The notes beneath the pieces are model-generated. The model saw only the letters and a list, made by a program, of their open reading frames with translations, was not told the origin of the DNA and did not search any database. DNA of 12,608 nt from Clostridia bacterium (GTDB lineage Bacteria; Bacillota_E; SLMV01; PUMD01): positions 1-12,608 of the forward strand of contig SKXF01000074.1 of assembly GCA_007128555.1 (NCBI GenBank), read 5' to 3'. Numbering within the stretch: the stretch's first letter is position 1; every line of letters starts with the position of its first letter. The position numbers and the translations under genes are program-made. Shown here one piece after another: positions 1 through 7,337 of this stretch.

Positions 1-1
1 A

Positions 2-472
2 GCCCTGCTGAGAGAGTATTTCCCCCACAGGGACATCTCGGAGAGACGGCTCATGCGGAACATGGGGGTCATGAATGTGCTTTCATCTTGTTTCGGTGGT
101 TTCCCCATGTGTCACGGTGCCGGGGGATTGGCCAGTCAGTACTATTTCGGTGCGAGAACCGGAGGCGCTAATGTACTCGAGGGGACCCTGGAAGTCCTGG
201 TTGGGATCCTTTTTGGGGCGACGCTCCTGGGCTTTTTCTCCAATTTCCCCATGCCCATCATCGGTGCGATGATGATCATGGTGGGTATTGAGCTCGGCCG
301 ATTCTCACAGACACTGCGTTCGGCAGCCTTGCCCGCGGCGGGGGTCACGGTCGCACTGAGCCTCCTTTTCAACCTGGGCGTCGGCTTCGCCGGAGGCCTG
401 GTGACCGAACTGTTGATTCAGCGTGGCCTCCGGGGGCATGACCCAGATGAGCCCGGGCAGTCACCAAGGTGA
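2..472 (+). CDS. MOT1-family molybdate/sulfate permease, C-terminal part (5' end outside window)
   Basis: The reading frame is open from the first bases of the window, so the gene begins upstream and only the last 156 residues are seen. The part beginning at the first in-window methionines (53-) carries GGFPMCHGAGGLASQY followed by YFGARTGG. This is the His-Gly-Ala-Gly-Gly signature of the MOT1 family of putative sulfate/molybdate transporters, integral membrane permeases of the SulP-like superfamily. Hydrophobic helices follow (LEVLVGILFGATLLGFF, PIIGAMMIMVGIELG, and a last one ending VGFAGGLVTELLI), then a short polar tail. Family membership is well supported. The substrate (molybdate, tungstate or sulfate) cannot be read from the sequence. 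Molybdate would fit an anaerobe using Mo or W enzymes. The next gene starts 77 bases downstream on the same strand, so co-transcription is possible. Confidence 0.85.
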   Translation, partial: ALLREYFPHRDISERRLMRNMGVMNVLSSCFGGFPMCHGAGGLASQYYFGARTGGANVLEGTLEVLVGILFGATLLGFFSNFPMPIIGAMMIMVGIELGRFSQTLRSAALPAAGVTVALSLLFNLGVGFAGGLVTELLIQRGLRGHDPDEPGQSPR

Positions 473-535
473 AGACACTCGAATGACGGTCAAAGATTGT
501 TTGGATGAAGGATCGATGGGCGGCCAGGTGACCCC

Positions 536-541
536 AGGGGG
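536..541 (+). promoter_or_regulatory. Ribosome binding site that fixes the TTG start of the mutase L gene
   Basis: AGGGGG lies 8 bases before the TTG at 550. No ATG or GTG in this frame lies near the conserved N-terminal ATPase motif, and the protein from TTG begins directly with the actin-like phosphate-1 motif, as this family usually does. Confidence 0.65.
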
Positions 542-549
542 TACAACCA

Positions 550-3360
550 TTGGAACACATCATACTGCTCGACGTCGGCAGCACGACCACCAAGATGTTC
601 CACCTGCAAAGGCTGGGAAGCACCTACCGCCTGATGGGGCGCAGCCATTCTTCCACAACCGTTGAACAACCGACAGAAAATGTAATGGTTGGCGTGAACG
701 AGGCGTTCACACAGTTAGCCAGGGCCAATGGGGCCATTCGCGAGCTCGAAAGCCAGGGCAAGATCACCTGGCTGGCGACCTCCAGCGCGGGAGGCGGCCT
801 GCAGGTGGTGGTGGTCGGCCTTGTAAGGCACTTGAGTGCAGAGAGCGCGAACCGGGCTGCCCTCGGTGCCGGAGGCATTATCCTGGATGCCATCGCGGCC
901 AACGACGGACGGTCACCCATGGAGCGGATCGACCGGATCAGGCAGCTTCGCCCGGACCTCATCGTCTTCTCTGGCGGCTTTGATGCCCAGTCCGTGCAAC
1001 CGCTGGTGAACATGGCCGAGATCATCAAGCGAGCCCTTGCGATGCGTCAGTCCGATGAAGACCACCTGCTTCCCGTCATCTTCGCCGGAAATACCGGGGC
1101 ACAGGCGCTGGTGAAGGAGACCCTCAGGGATGATGCCCTGGTGGAAGGAGTTGCGAACGTCCGGCCCGGGCCGGACCGGGAAAACATCGCCCCCCTGTCC
1201 GCCGCCATTGAAAGCAACTTCATGGAACACGTCATGGAGCGGGCACCAGGATACCGGGGCCTGAAGCAAAGAACCAGCGGCCCCATTCTCCCAACGCCCA
1301 GGGCCGTGGGCCAGATGGTGAGCGACTACGCCGCGGCCACCGGTCTGCACATCTTGCTTGCTGATATGGGAGGGGCCACCACAGATATTTTCACCGCCAG
1401 TGAAGGCCACCTCCACCGCAGCGTAAGTGCAAACCTCGGCATGAGCTACAGCATCCGCAATGCTCTGATTCGCGCAGGCAGTGACCGGGTAATGCGCTGG
1501 CTGGACCGTTCATTCCACGAAAGCGAGGTCCGGGACTACATCAACAATAAGATGTGCCATCCAACGCATATCCCCAAGACGGAGGCAGAACGGGTCATTG
1601 AGAGGGCCGTTGCCCGTGAAGTACTCGCCCTAGCCCTGCAGGATCACCTCAGGGATGCGCCCACCGCTATCAAGAAAGTGGGCATTCTCCCCAGGATGGA
1701 GGACCATGTCCGGGGAAGGATCCAGAGCACCCTTGATGTCACGGAGACCGACCTGTTGATCGGTTCGGGCGGTTTCTTCGCCCACAGTGCAGATGCCCGG
1801 GACCTGGCATTGACCCTGATTGACGGCCTGGGCCCCACCGGCGCAACCATCCTCGCCGTCGATCCGATGTTCATCACACCTCACCTCGGCCTTCTGCTGC
1901 AGCTGTTGCCCCCGGCCGAGGTCCGAGACCTGTTTGAACGCCTCGCCCTTCGCAGGTTGTGCGTCCTGGTTCGCCCCGGGACGCCCCGAGAACTGCGGAT
2001 CCACTTCAGCGACGACACGATGAGGCGGTATGTGTCGGGCAAGATCTACTTCGAAGCCGTCTACGGGGTAACGCGGATCACGGGGATCCATGGGGTCTCC
2101 GTGAACAGGCCCGCCGTCCTGCAGCTGCCGCATCTCGATGGGGACGCAGGGTTCAACCTGGTCGTCGATCTGAGGGAGACGATCGAGCCCATGTCAGCAC
2201 CGGTATCTTTCAGCTCCTTTGACAACGTCTCACCCCCTGTGAATGCTGAGGTCACGTACCGCATCGCTCTTCCCGAAGGCGCGACGGTTTCGGTGAAACC
2301 GGGACAGGACGTTGAACCCTCAACGGTCCTGGCGATGAGCCGAGATCATGTCAGCTTTCCCTGGTACCTGTCGCCCTGCCCAGCATTGAGGATTGAACCC
2401 GAAGTATTGCCAGCAGTTATGCTCAAAGAAGTGGGCGACCGGGTGGGGAAAGGAGATATCCTCGCCTCTGCTCGGGTTGGCGCCACCATATACGAGTACA
2501 AGGCCCCGGTCCGGGGGCAGATCACCAGCATCTGTTCCGATTCAGGGCGAGTTGTGATTGAGGAGCAACTGGACGAGCGCGAGGCTGCCGTCAATGTGGC
2601 CGCAGATCTCGGCATCTCCACAGATCGGGCTAAGCAATACCTGCGGGTGAAGACCGGAGACCGGGTGCTCGAGGGGACGATCCTGGCATCGCTGCACACC
2701 GGAGGCTTGCTTGGCCTCTTCGCGAAGAAAGCCACGGCCCCCCTGTCTGGGACCGTCACATCGATCGATGACGGCACCGTGATGATCTCACGGCAGGGTC
2801 CCAGGAAGAGCCTGCGGGCGGAAACCTACGGCAGGATTGCCCGGATCGGCGACCACGAGATTACTGTGACAGGGCGCGGCTGGAACATCAGGGGGACCTA
2901 TGGCGCAGGTGCCCGGGTGGCTGGAACGCTGCACATCCTGGACGAAACCTGCGATGGATCGGACGGGGTCATCTCGGAGCAACACTCCGGTGCCATCTTG
3001 GCTGTGAACCGCACGCTGACCTGGCCCCTGCTGCGGCAGGCACAGGAGATGGCGGTGAAGGGGATCGTGGCACCGCGCGCCACCGGGAGGATCCTGGAGG
3101 AGTATTTCGAGGACCCATCCTGCGAAGAAAGCTCCGGCAACCGCAGAACGCCTCTGAGTATCTGCCTGCTGGCAGGTTTCGGTGACCAGGGGACCTTCCC
3201 GGATAAAACAGCCTCGGTGTTCGAGCAGCACAGGGGTGGACCGGCCGTGCTGGAGGGAATCACTCAGGTCCGGGCGGGAGTCATCCGTCCCCACGTATTT
3301 CTCCCCCGGGAGCCTGGGAACTCCACGCGCCCATCGATGTCATGTCCGGTGCCATGGTAA
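550..3360 (+). CDS. Glutamate mutase L (MutL) family protein with a long C-terminal extension
   Basis: The N-terminal half is a MutL-type (Pfam MutL) ASKHA/actin-like ATPase. It has a phosphate-1 motif LLDVGSTTTK at residues 6-15, a phosphate-2 motif ADMGGATTDIF from residue 271, an adenosine-type loop IGSGGFF near 404-410, and the DPMFITPHLGLL segment that normally closes the family. MutL proteins accompany B12-dependent carbon-skeleton and amino-mutases and are thought to act in cofactor handling or reactivation. The usual length is roughly 450-600 aa; this one is 936. The extra C-terminal part (from about residue 460) holds three segments of the type found in lipoyl/RnfC-like barrel-sandwich folds: near 578-600, 623-655 (VGDRVGKGDILA) and 700-745 (TGDRVLEGTILA). 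A Gly-rich C-terminal domain follows (LLAGFGDQG near 873). No mutase subunit is adjacent. The TTG start is chosen from the RBS and the motif position. The N-terminal assignment is firm; the role of the extension is unknown. Confidence 0.88.
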   Translation: MEHIILLDVGSTTTKMFHLQRLGSTYRLMGRSHSSTTVEQPTENVMVGVNEAFTQLARANGAIRELESQGKITWLATSSAGGGLQVVVVGLVRHLSAESANRAALGAGGIILDAIAANDGRSPMERIDRIRQLRPDLIVFSGGFDAQSVQPLVNMAEIIKRALAMRQSDEDHLLPVIFAGNTGAQALVKETLRDDALVEGVANVRPGPDRENIAPLSAAIESNFMEHVMERAPGYRGLKQRTSGPILPTPRAVGQMVSDYAAATGLHILLADMGGATTDIFTASEGHLHRSVSANLGMSYSIRNALIRAGSDRVMRWLDRSFHESEVRDYINNKMCHPTHIPKTEAERVIERAVAREVLALALQDHLRDAPTAIKKVGILPRMEDHVRGRIQSTLDVTETDLLIGSGGFFAHSADARDLALTLIDGLGPTGATILAVDPMFITPHLGLLLQLLPPAEVRDLFERLALRRLCVLVRPGTPRELRIHFSDDTMRRYVSGKIYFEAVYGVTRITGIHGVSVNRPAVLQLPHLDGDAGFNLVVDLRETIEPMSAPVSFSSFDNVSPPVNAEVTYRIALPEGATVSVKPGQDVEPSTVLAMSRDHVSFPWYLSPCPALRIEPEVLPAVMLKEVGDRVGKGDILASARVGATIYEYKAPVRGQITSICSDSGRVVIEEQLDEREAAVNVAADLGISTDRAKQYLRVKTGDRVLEGTILASLHTGGLLGLFAKKATAPLSGTVTSIDDGTVMISRQGPRKSLRAETYGRIARIGDHEITVTGRGWNIRGTYGAGARVAGTLHILDETCDGSDGVISEQHSGAILAVNRTLTWPLLRQAQEMAVKGIVAPRATGRILEEYFEDPSCEESSGNRRTPLSICLLAGFGDQGTFPDKTASVFEQHRGGPAVLEGITQVRAGVIRPHVFLPREPGNSTRPSMSCPVPW

Positions 3361-3439
3361 TGATCGGTCCAGGGCCGTCTCATCGGACCTGCCGGGATAT
3401 GCGTCGTTGCAAGGGCAAACGAGGAAGGGGATCGTCATC

Positions 3440-4144
3440 ATGGGACGATATTCGGTCGTGCTGTTCGACTACGGTGGTACACTGGTGGATTTTTATCAAA
3501 GAGACCAGTTTCCGCAGATCCTACGCGAAGCGCTTTTCGAGGCAAGCACTATGTTGTTTCAAGACAGGGCGACGATGGCCCGGGATGAGGACATCTGGCG
3601 CCGGGTAGCGCGGGAAGATCATGAGCGCCCGGATCACCGCGTGCGACCTCTTGAAAGACGGCTCGCCCGCATTTTCAATGTTGGTCACGGTCAACCGTTG
3701 GAGGCTGCTGCGACGGCCTTTACCCGGGTCATCCGGGGACATGGTACCCTCCTACCTGGTGCACGGGCGATGTTGACTGACTTGACCGAACGGGGCTATC
3801 GCCTCGGCCTGGTGTCCAATACACCCTGGGGTTGTCCAGGAGAAGCGTGGCTTCGTGACCTAAAAGACCGTGGTCTGCGAGTATTGTTCGAGCAGGTGAT
3901 CTGCTGTCGAGACGTTGGATACCGCAAGCCGGCACCAGGGGTGTACCGCCATGCCCTTGAACTCTTTGATGTTCAGCCCAGTGATTGCCTATTCGTGGGC
4001 GACGATCCCCTGTGGGATGTGCGCGGTCCTCAGGACATCGGCATGGATGCGCTTCTGTTCGACCGCGAGGGAACCAGTCCATCATCGAAGTCCGTACGCA
4101 CACTGCCGGAGATTGCTGCCTACCTTAACGACGACCAGGTATAG
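3440..4144 (+). CDS. HAD-superfamily hydrolase
   Basis: This 234-aa protein has all four HAD motifs. Motif I is FDYGGTLVD with nucleophile Asp10, motif II is VSNTP with Ser126, motif III is Lys163 in YRKPAP, and motif IV is FVGDDPLWDV with Asp188/Asp189 and Asp193. The helical stretch between motifs I and II (about residues 20-105) fits a C1-type cap. HAD proteins are mostly soluble phosphatases acting on small metabolites. The Asp two residues after the nucleophile, the general acid/base of classical phosphatases, is Gly12 here. The protein could therefore be an altered phosphatase, a dehalogenase-like enzyme or a binding protein. The start is the ATG 9 bases after GAGGAAGGGG (3421-3430). 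An open frame continues upstream but overlaps the mutase L gene and lacks HAD features. The gene lies 79 bases after mutase L. The substrate is unknown. Confidence 0.88.
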   Translation: MGRYSVVLFDYGGTLVDFYQRDQFPQILREALFEASTMLFQDRATMARDEDIWRRVAREDHERPDHRVRPLERRLARIFNVGHGQPLEAAATAFTRVIRGHGTLLPGARAMLTDLTERGYRLGLVSNTPWGCPGEAWLRDLKDRGLRVLFEQVICCRDVGYRKPAPGVYRHALELFDVQPSDCLFVGDDPLWDVRGPQDIGMDALLFDREGTSPSSKSVRTLPEIAAYLNDDQV

Positions 4145-4220
4145 GTGTCGCTCATCACGAGATATGAAGCCTCGGGACACGATCATCTGGTGGCCTGGCC
4201 GACTTCGATACGAGCCAAAA

Positions 4221-4249
4221 TTGACAGATCCCAGTGATGGCGTTAAACT
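4221..4249 (+). promoter_or_regulatory. Sigma-70-type promoter for selC
   Basis: A perfect -35 TTGACA (4221-4226) is separated by 17 bases from TAAACT (4244-4249; four of six consensus bases). The expected start of transcription, near 4256, is about ten bases before the mature tRNA 5' end. This would give selC, and possibly the genes after it, a promoter independent of the upstream genes. Confidence 0.6.
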
Positions 4250-4266
4250 TAAGTTGTCATTGTCAC

Positions 4267-4366
4267 GGGAGTAGTTGGATGGCTGGTGCCACCCGCGGAC
4301 TTCAAATCCGTTGACGGATGGGCCGAACCTGTCCGTGGTGGGTTCGATTCCCACATACTCCCGCCA
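4267..4366 (+). tRNA. selC: tRNA-Sec (anticodon TCA), CCA encoded
   Basis: This is the UGA-reading selenocysteine tRNA. The anticodon loop CTTCAAA (4300-4306) places TCA at 4302-4304. The acceptor strands GGGAGTA (4267-4273) and TACTCCC (4356-4362) pair perfectly; discriminator G4363 and an encoded CCA follow. The bacterial eighth acceptor pair would be G4274-A4355, a mismatch. The T arm is GTGGG/CCCAC around TTCGATT. The D arm has a six-position stem with a four-base TGGT loop and one A-C mismatch. A long variable arm (4314-4336) forms about nine pairs, including two G-T, closed by CCGAA. The 100-base length, long variable arm and TCA anticodon together make this clearly selC rather than a suppressor tRNA or tRNA-Ser. 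It implies that selA, selB, selD and selenoprotein genes lie elsewhere in the genome. Confidence 0.95.
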
Positions 4367-4397
4367 CTTTCCCCTCACATTTTAAGGAGTTGATTTT

Positions 4398-4547
4398 GTG
4401 GTCAAGAGAAATGCTATGCTCAGGGAGCTGAAGGATCTCTTCGAATGGGTAAGCTCCAGGTATGCAGACCAGAACGATAACCTGACGGCAAAGGATGTAC
4501 AGGAGCTCCGGCTCAGGGTGCAGAGCCTGCAGAACCACCTGGCGTAG
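4398..4547 (+). CDS. Small hypothetical protein, 49 aa
   Basis: A short ORF sits in the space between selC and larA. It starts at GTG, 8 bases after a clean AAGGAG (4384-4389), and stops at TAG. The product is charged and should be mostly helical: MVKRNAMLRELKDLFEWVSS, then a polar DQNDN turn, then a leucine-spaced heptad-like tail (VQELRLRVQSLQNHLA) that could form a short coiled coil. It has no signal peptide or membrane segment. I recognise no family. The RBS, the lack of stops and amino acid use typical of a soluble protein support a real gene. The frame stays open for 27 more codons after the TAG, up to a TGA. It is probably co-transcribed with larA, which starts 82 bases later. Confidence 0.55.
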   Translation: MVKRNAMLRELKDLFEWVSSRYADQNDNLTAKDVQELRLRVQSLQNHLA

Positions 4548-4616
4548 ATCTACCACGGGCTCGGCCACCTCATGGGCCCACCCAGCACCCGGGATGCGAA
4601 TGTGGCCCATGCAGGG

Positions 4617-4625
4617 AAGGAGAGG
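4617..4625 (+). promoter_or_regulatory. Ribosome binding site that fixes the TTG start of larA
   Basis: AAGGAGAGG lies just before the TTG at 4630; its AAGGAG core is 7 bases away. The protein from this TTG begins MRHSLKYGDQ, close to the usual LarA N terminus. The in-frame ATG at 4609 has no SD and would add seven unneeded residues. Confidence 0.7.
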
Positions 4626-4629
4626 TGCG

Positions 4630-5922
4630 TTGCGTCATTCTCTGAAGTACGGTGACCAGGTAGTGACGATCGATCTCGGCAACGACTGGGCAGACCGGGC
4701 ATCTGTGATAAGCAAGATCTCGCCCCGCGATGCTTCGGGCGAGGAACAGGAAGAGGTCGTCCGGAGCGCCCTGGATCATCCTGTCGCCAGCGCCCGCCTG
4801 CAGGACCTTGTGCAGCCAGGCGAGAGCGTATGTGTTGTGACCAGTGATCTGACCCGCCCCATGCCTTCAGATGTGGTTCTGCCAGCCCTGCTCGAGGATC
4901 TGTTTGCTGGAGGCATTTCTCCGGATGACATCACCGTGGTGTTTGCCACGGGTATTCATCGCTCCCAGAGTCGGGCGGAACAGGTGAAACTCGTCGGTGA
5001 GGATATTGCACACCAGGTTCGATGTGTGGACAGTGACCCAGGGGATGTGGTTTTCGTTGGCCGCACTGAGAAGGGTACACCGGTGCAGCTGACCCGCGTG
5101 GTGGCAGAGTCTGATCGCATCATTTGCCTCGGAAACGTGGAATTCCACTACTTCGCAGGATACTCCGGGGGAGTAAAGGCCATACTGCCCGGGGTCTGTA
5201 ACTGGGAAACCGTGGCCTCCAACCACAAGATGATGATGGAACCCGAGGCCAGGGCCGGCGTCATCGCGGGAAATCCGGTCCGTGAAGACATTGACTCTGT
5301 CCTCGACCTCGTTCACGTAGACTTCATTCTGAACGTGGTACTCGACGATCAGAAACGAATCGTCAAGGCCTACGCTGGAGATCCGATCGCAGCGCACCGC
5401 CGGGCCGCCGCCTACGTGGATGCGGGCAACCGGATCTCTGTTCGCGGGCCCGGACACCTGGTCATCGCAAGTACTGGAGGATACCCGAAGGACCTGAACC
5501 TTTACCAGGCGCAGAAAGCCCTTGACCATGCCCAGGCCTTCGCCTGTCCCGGGGCACCGATCATCCTGGTCGCCCAATGCTCCGAGGGCTACGGCAACCG
5601 GGTTTTCGCGGAGTGGCTGTCCGAGGCTGATTCCTCGCAGCAGGTACTGTCGCGACTTCGGGAGGATTTCGAACTGGGTGGCCACAAGGCTGCCGCCCTG
5701 GCTCGAACGCTACGTGACAACCCGGTCTGGCTGGTGTCAGACATGGAACCGGACCTTGTGCGGAACGCTTTCATGAAACCCCTCGAGCTCCGTGCGAACC
5801 GGACCCTGCAGATCCCAGAAGAGGCCCTTCACATTGCCGAAGATTTGTCGACGGAGACCGATACCCGGGTGCTGATCTTGCCCGAGGCGGCCTCGGTACT
5901 GCCTGCCCCCGTAACCGGGTAG
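4630..5922 (+). CDS. larA: LarA-family nickel-pincer-nucleotide racemase/epimerase
   Basis: This 430-aa protein has the normal LarA length. LarA enzymes use a nickel-pincer nucleotide tethered to a lysine to racemise or epimerise 2-hydroxy acids by hydride transfer in the cytoplasm. The residues known from Lactiplantibacillus plantarum LarA (D72, R75, H108, H174, K184, H200) have counterparts here at almost the same positions: Asp73 and Arg76 in TSDLTRPMP, His110 in ATGIHR, His173 in FHYFAGYSGG, the cofactor lysine Lys183 in GVKAILPG, and His199 in SNHKMMMEPEARAG. The active site therefore looks intact. The cofactor-making genes larB, larC and larE are not in the window. The substrate may be lactate or another 2-hydroxy acid, since the family is broad. 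No clear terminator follows. Confidence 0.9.
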   Translation: MRHSLKYGDQVVTIDLGNDWADRASVISKISPRDASGEEQEEVVRSALDHPVASARLQDLVQPGESVCVVTSDLTRPMPSDVVLPALLEDLFAGGISPDDITVVFATGIHRSQSRAEQVKLVGEDIAHQVRCVDSDPGDVVFVGRTEKGTPVQLTRVVAESDRIICLGNVEFHYFAGYSGGVKAILPGVCNWETVASNHKMMMEPEARAGVIAGNPVREDIDSVLDLVHVDFILNVVLDDQKRIVKAYAGDPIAAHRRAAAYVDAGNRISVRGPGHLVIASTGGYPKDLNLYQAQKALDHAQAFACPGAPIILVAQCSEGYGNRVFAEWLSEADSSQQVLSRLREDFELGGHKAAALARTLRDNPVWLVSDMEPDLVRNAFMKPLELRANRTLQIPEEALHIAEDLSTETDTRVLILPEAASVLPAPVTG

Positions 5923-6422
5923 CGATGGGGACGATTCCCTGATCTGACGATCTCTCCGTTTACCCGTGAGTATTGAGTTGTTCCGACAAGGGACACGTCG
6001 GGGCGAAGAGAAGCTCTATCGTCGGCAACAACACTGCGCTTCAAAGCACACGCCTTGTTCGAAAGCCCGACACCACAGCCACCGTCCCCGGCCTTCAGGG
6101 GCATGAAGCCTGCAGCTACCTGGCAACCGAAAAGGCAACGCTGTGGGCATGTTTCTAGCCGTGTGATCCCCATCTGCCAACCAACTACGATATGAACATC
6201 AAGAGCGATTGGGATCGGCCATTGCGGGGCCGGGGAGGTGAAATGCGTCGGCGGGGCACATGGCAGGCACAAGCCGGGCCACGGAAACGCCGTCCCGCTC
6301 GCCAGGCGGTTCCTCCCAGGAATCAAGGAGCGCGGCCCACAAGGACGCCTCGACCGAGGATAGGATGGGCGACGCCAGGGCATTCCTAAACATATCCATG
6401 GATGAGAGGAGAGTCCATTGTC
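5923..6422 (+). other. Gap of about 500 bases between larA and the metal transporter operon; no convincing gene
   Basis: Short open frames occur on both strands but are Arg/Pro-rich or lack an RBS, so I do not call them. One (ATG at 6243 after GGAGG) encodes a 48-aa protein dominated by Arg and Pro and is probably spurious. I see no Rho-independent terminator after larA; GGGA-CGAT-TCCC near 5939 is too weak. I see no clear sigma-70 promoter. A 10-bp palindrome ATCCATGGAT (6394-6403) lies just before the transporter RBS and could be an operator half or chance. The stretch is long for a simple leader and may contain a structured RNA. Confidence 0.4.
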
Positions 6423-7337
6423 ATGAGACGAACCACTGCGGCACTTATCCTGTGCCTGGCCCTGTCCGTCCTGCTCCTTGCAGGGTGCGGTATCTTTTCA
6501 GCCTTTCAGGCAGCACCCGATGAAGAGACGCACCTATTGGTCACAACAACCATTTACCCCCTCACCTGTATTGCCCGGGAAATAGGCGGGGATCGGGTGA
6601 CACTTACCACCCTGCTTCCTGCGGGAGGAAGCGCCCACCTGCACGAGGTGGGCCCGGCGATGATGAAACATGCCGTCAGCGCAGACCTTCTGATCCGGAT
6701 TGCAGGCGGTCTGGACGGCTGGGCTGAACAGGTTTTCAGCGTGGCCAGGGAGGATGCAACGATCCTGGAGATCGTCACGGTTCTGAACGAAAGCGGGGGA
6801 GAGGACCTGGGGGATCCTCACATCTGGCTCGATCCCATCCTCGTCCGTGACGACATCGTCCCCCTACTGGTTCATCGTTTCTCTGCTCTGGATCCCCAGG
6901 GCTCTGCGCACTACGAGGACAACGCGGCCCGCTTCACCGACGAACTGACCGGGCTGGACCGGGAGCTACAGGACATGTTCCGGGATATCACCGTGCGATC
7001 TTTTATCAGCGACCATGCCGCCTGGACCCATTTCGCCCATCGGTACAACCTGGAGCAGAGGGGAGTCCTCGAGTCGACTCCCGGTCACGAGTGCAGCCCC
7101 CGGGAAGCAACGGAGCTCGTTGATCTGGCCAGACATGAAGGCGTTCATGTGATCACCACCACCCGGGGTCACGGAACGATGCTGGCCGAGGCCCTGGCGG
7201 GGCAGGTCGACGGCATCCTGCTCGACCTGGATCCCCTCGGTGATCCTGACTCAAAAGATCGCAGTTCCTATGCCCAGATCCTGCGGTACAATGCTGCAAA
7301 GCTCGCAGCCGCTCTTGGCGAATCCGTCTACCCATGA
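6423..7337 (+). CDS. Metal ABC transporter substrate-binding lipoprotein (cluster A-I, ZnuA/TroA-like)
   Basis: This 304-aa protein begins with a lipoprotein signal, a short Arg-Arg N region, a hydrophobic core and the lipobox LLAGC, with the lipidated cysteine at residue 22. The mature protein has the metal ligands of the ZnuA/TroA family: His72 in AHLHEVGP, His133 in DPHIWLDP, His198 in ISDHAAWTHFAHRYNL, and an acidic residue (Asp270) in LDLDPLG. It would capture Zn2+ or Mn2+ outside the membrane and pass it to the permease. The His-rich loop of many zinc-specific ZnuA proteins is absent between residues 115 and 131, so the metal is open. The start at 6423 is chosen over the ATG at 6402 because GAGGAGAG (6406-6413) lies 9 bases upstream and the signal peptide then begins correctly. 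Its stop overlaps the ATPase start (ATGA). Confidence 0.9.
   Translation: MRRTTAALILCLALSVLLLAGCGIFSAFQAAPDEETHLLVTTTIYPLTCIAREIGGDRVTLTTLLPAGGSAHLHEVGPAMMKHAVSADLLIRIAGGLDGWAEQVFSVAREDATILEIVTVLNESGGEDLGDPHIWLDPILVRDDIVPLLVHRFSALDPQGSAHYEDNAARFTDELTGLDRELQDMFRDITVRSFISDHAAWTHFAHRYNLEQRGVLESTPGHECSPREATELVDLARHEGVHVITTTRGHGTMLAEALAGQVDGILLDLDPLGDPDSKDRSSYAQILRYNAAKLAAALGESVYP

Noticed and set aside
423..665. Small + frame bridging the permease and mutase L genes
   Set aside because: It overlaps both real genes in another frame and has a low-complexity His/Arg-rich tail.
3182..3439. N-terminal extension of the HAD frame into the mutase L gene
   Set aside because: The HAD motif I should lie near the N terminus, and the ATG at 3440 has a good SD; the extension is a shadow of the mutase L gene.
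4082..4378. Open frame on the - strand over selC
   Set aside because: It is the antisense of a clear tRNA gene and its promoter.
5930..6010. Weak resemblance of the - strand (CGGGTAAACGG, CCTTGTCGGAAC) to a conserved part of 23S rRNA
   Set aside because: The match breaks after about ten bases on each side and the surrounding sequence does not fit; treated as chance.
5829..6383. Open frame of 184 codons on the - strand across the larA 3' end and the gap
   Set aside because: It overlaps the confident larA coding end, has no RBS, is rich in Arg/Pro/Ser and shows no family resemblance.
6243..6389. ATG with a close GGAGG giving a 48-aa Arg/Pro-rich product
   Set aside because: The composition is what a random GC-rich frame gives, and the SD spacing (4 bases) is short.
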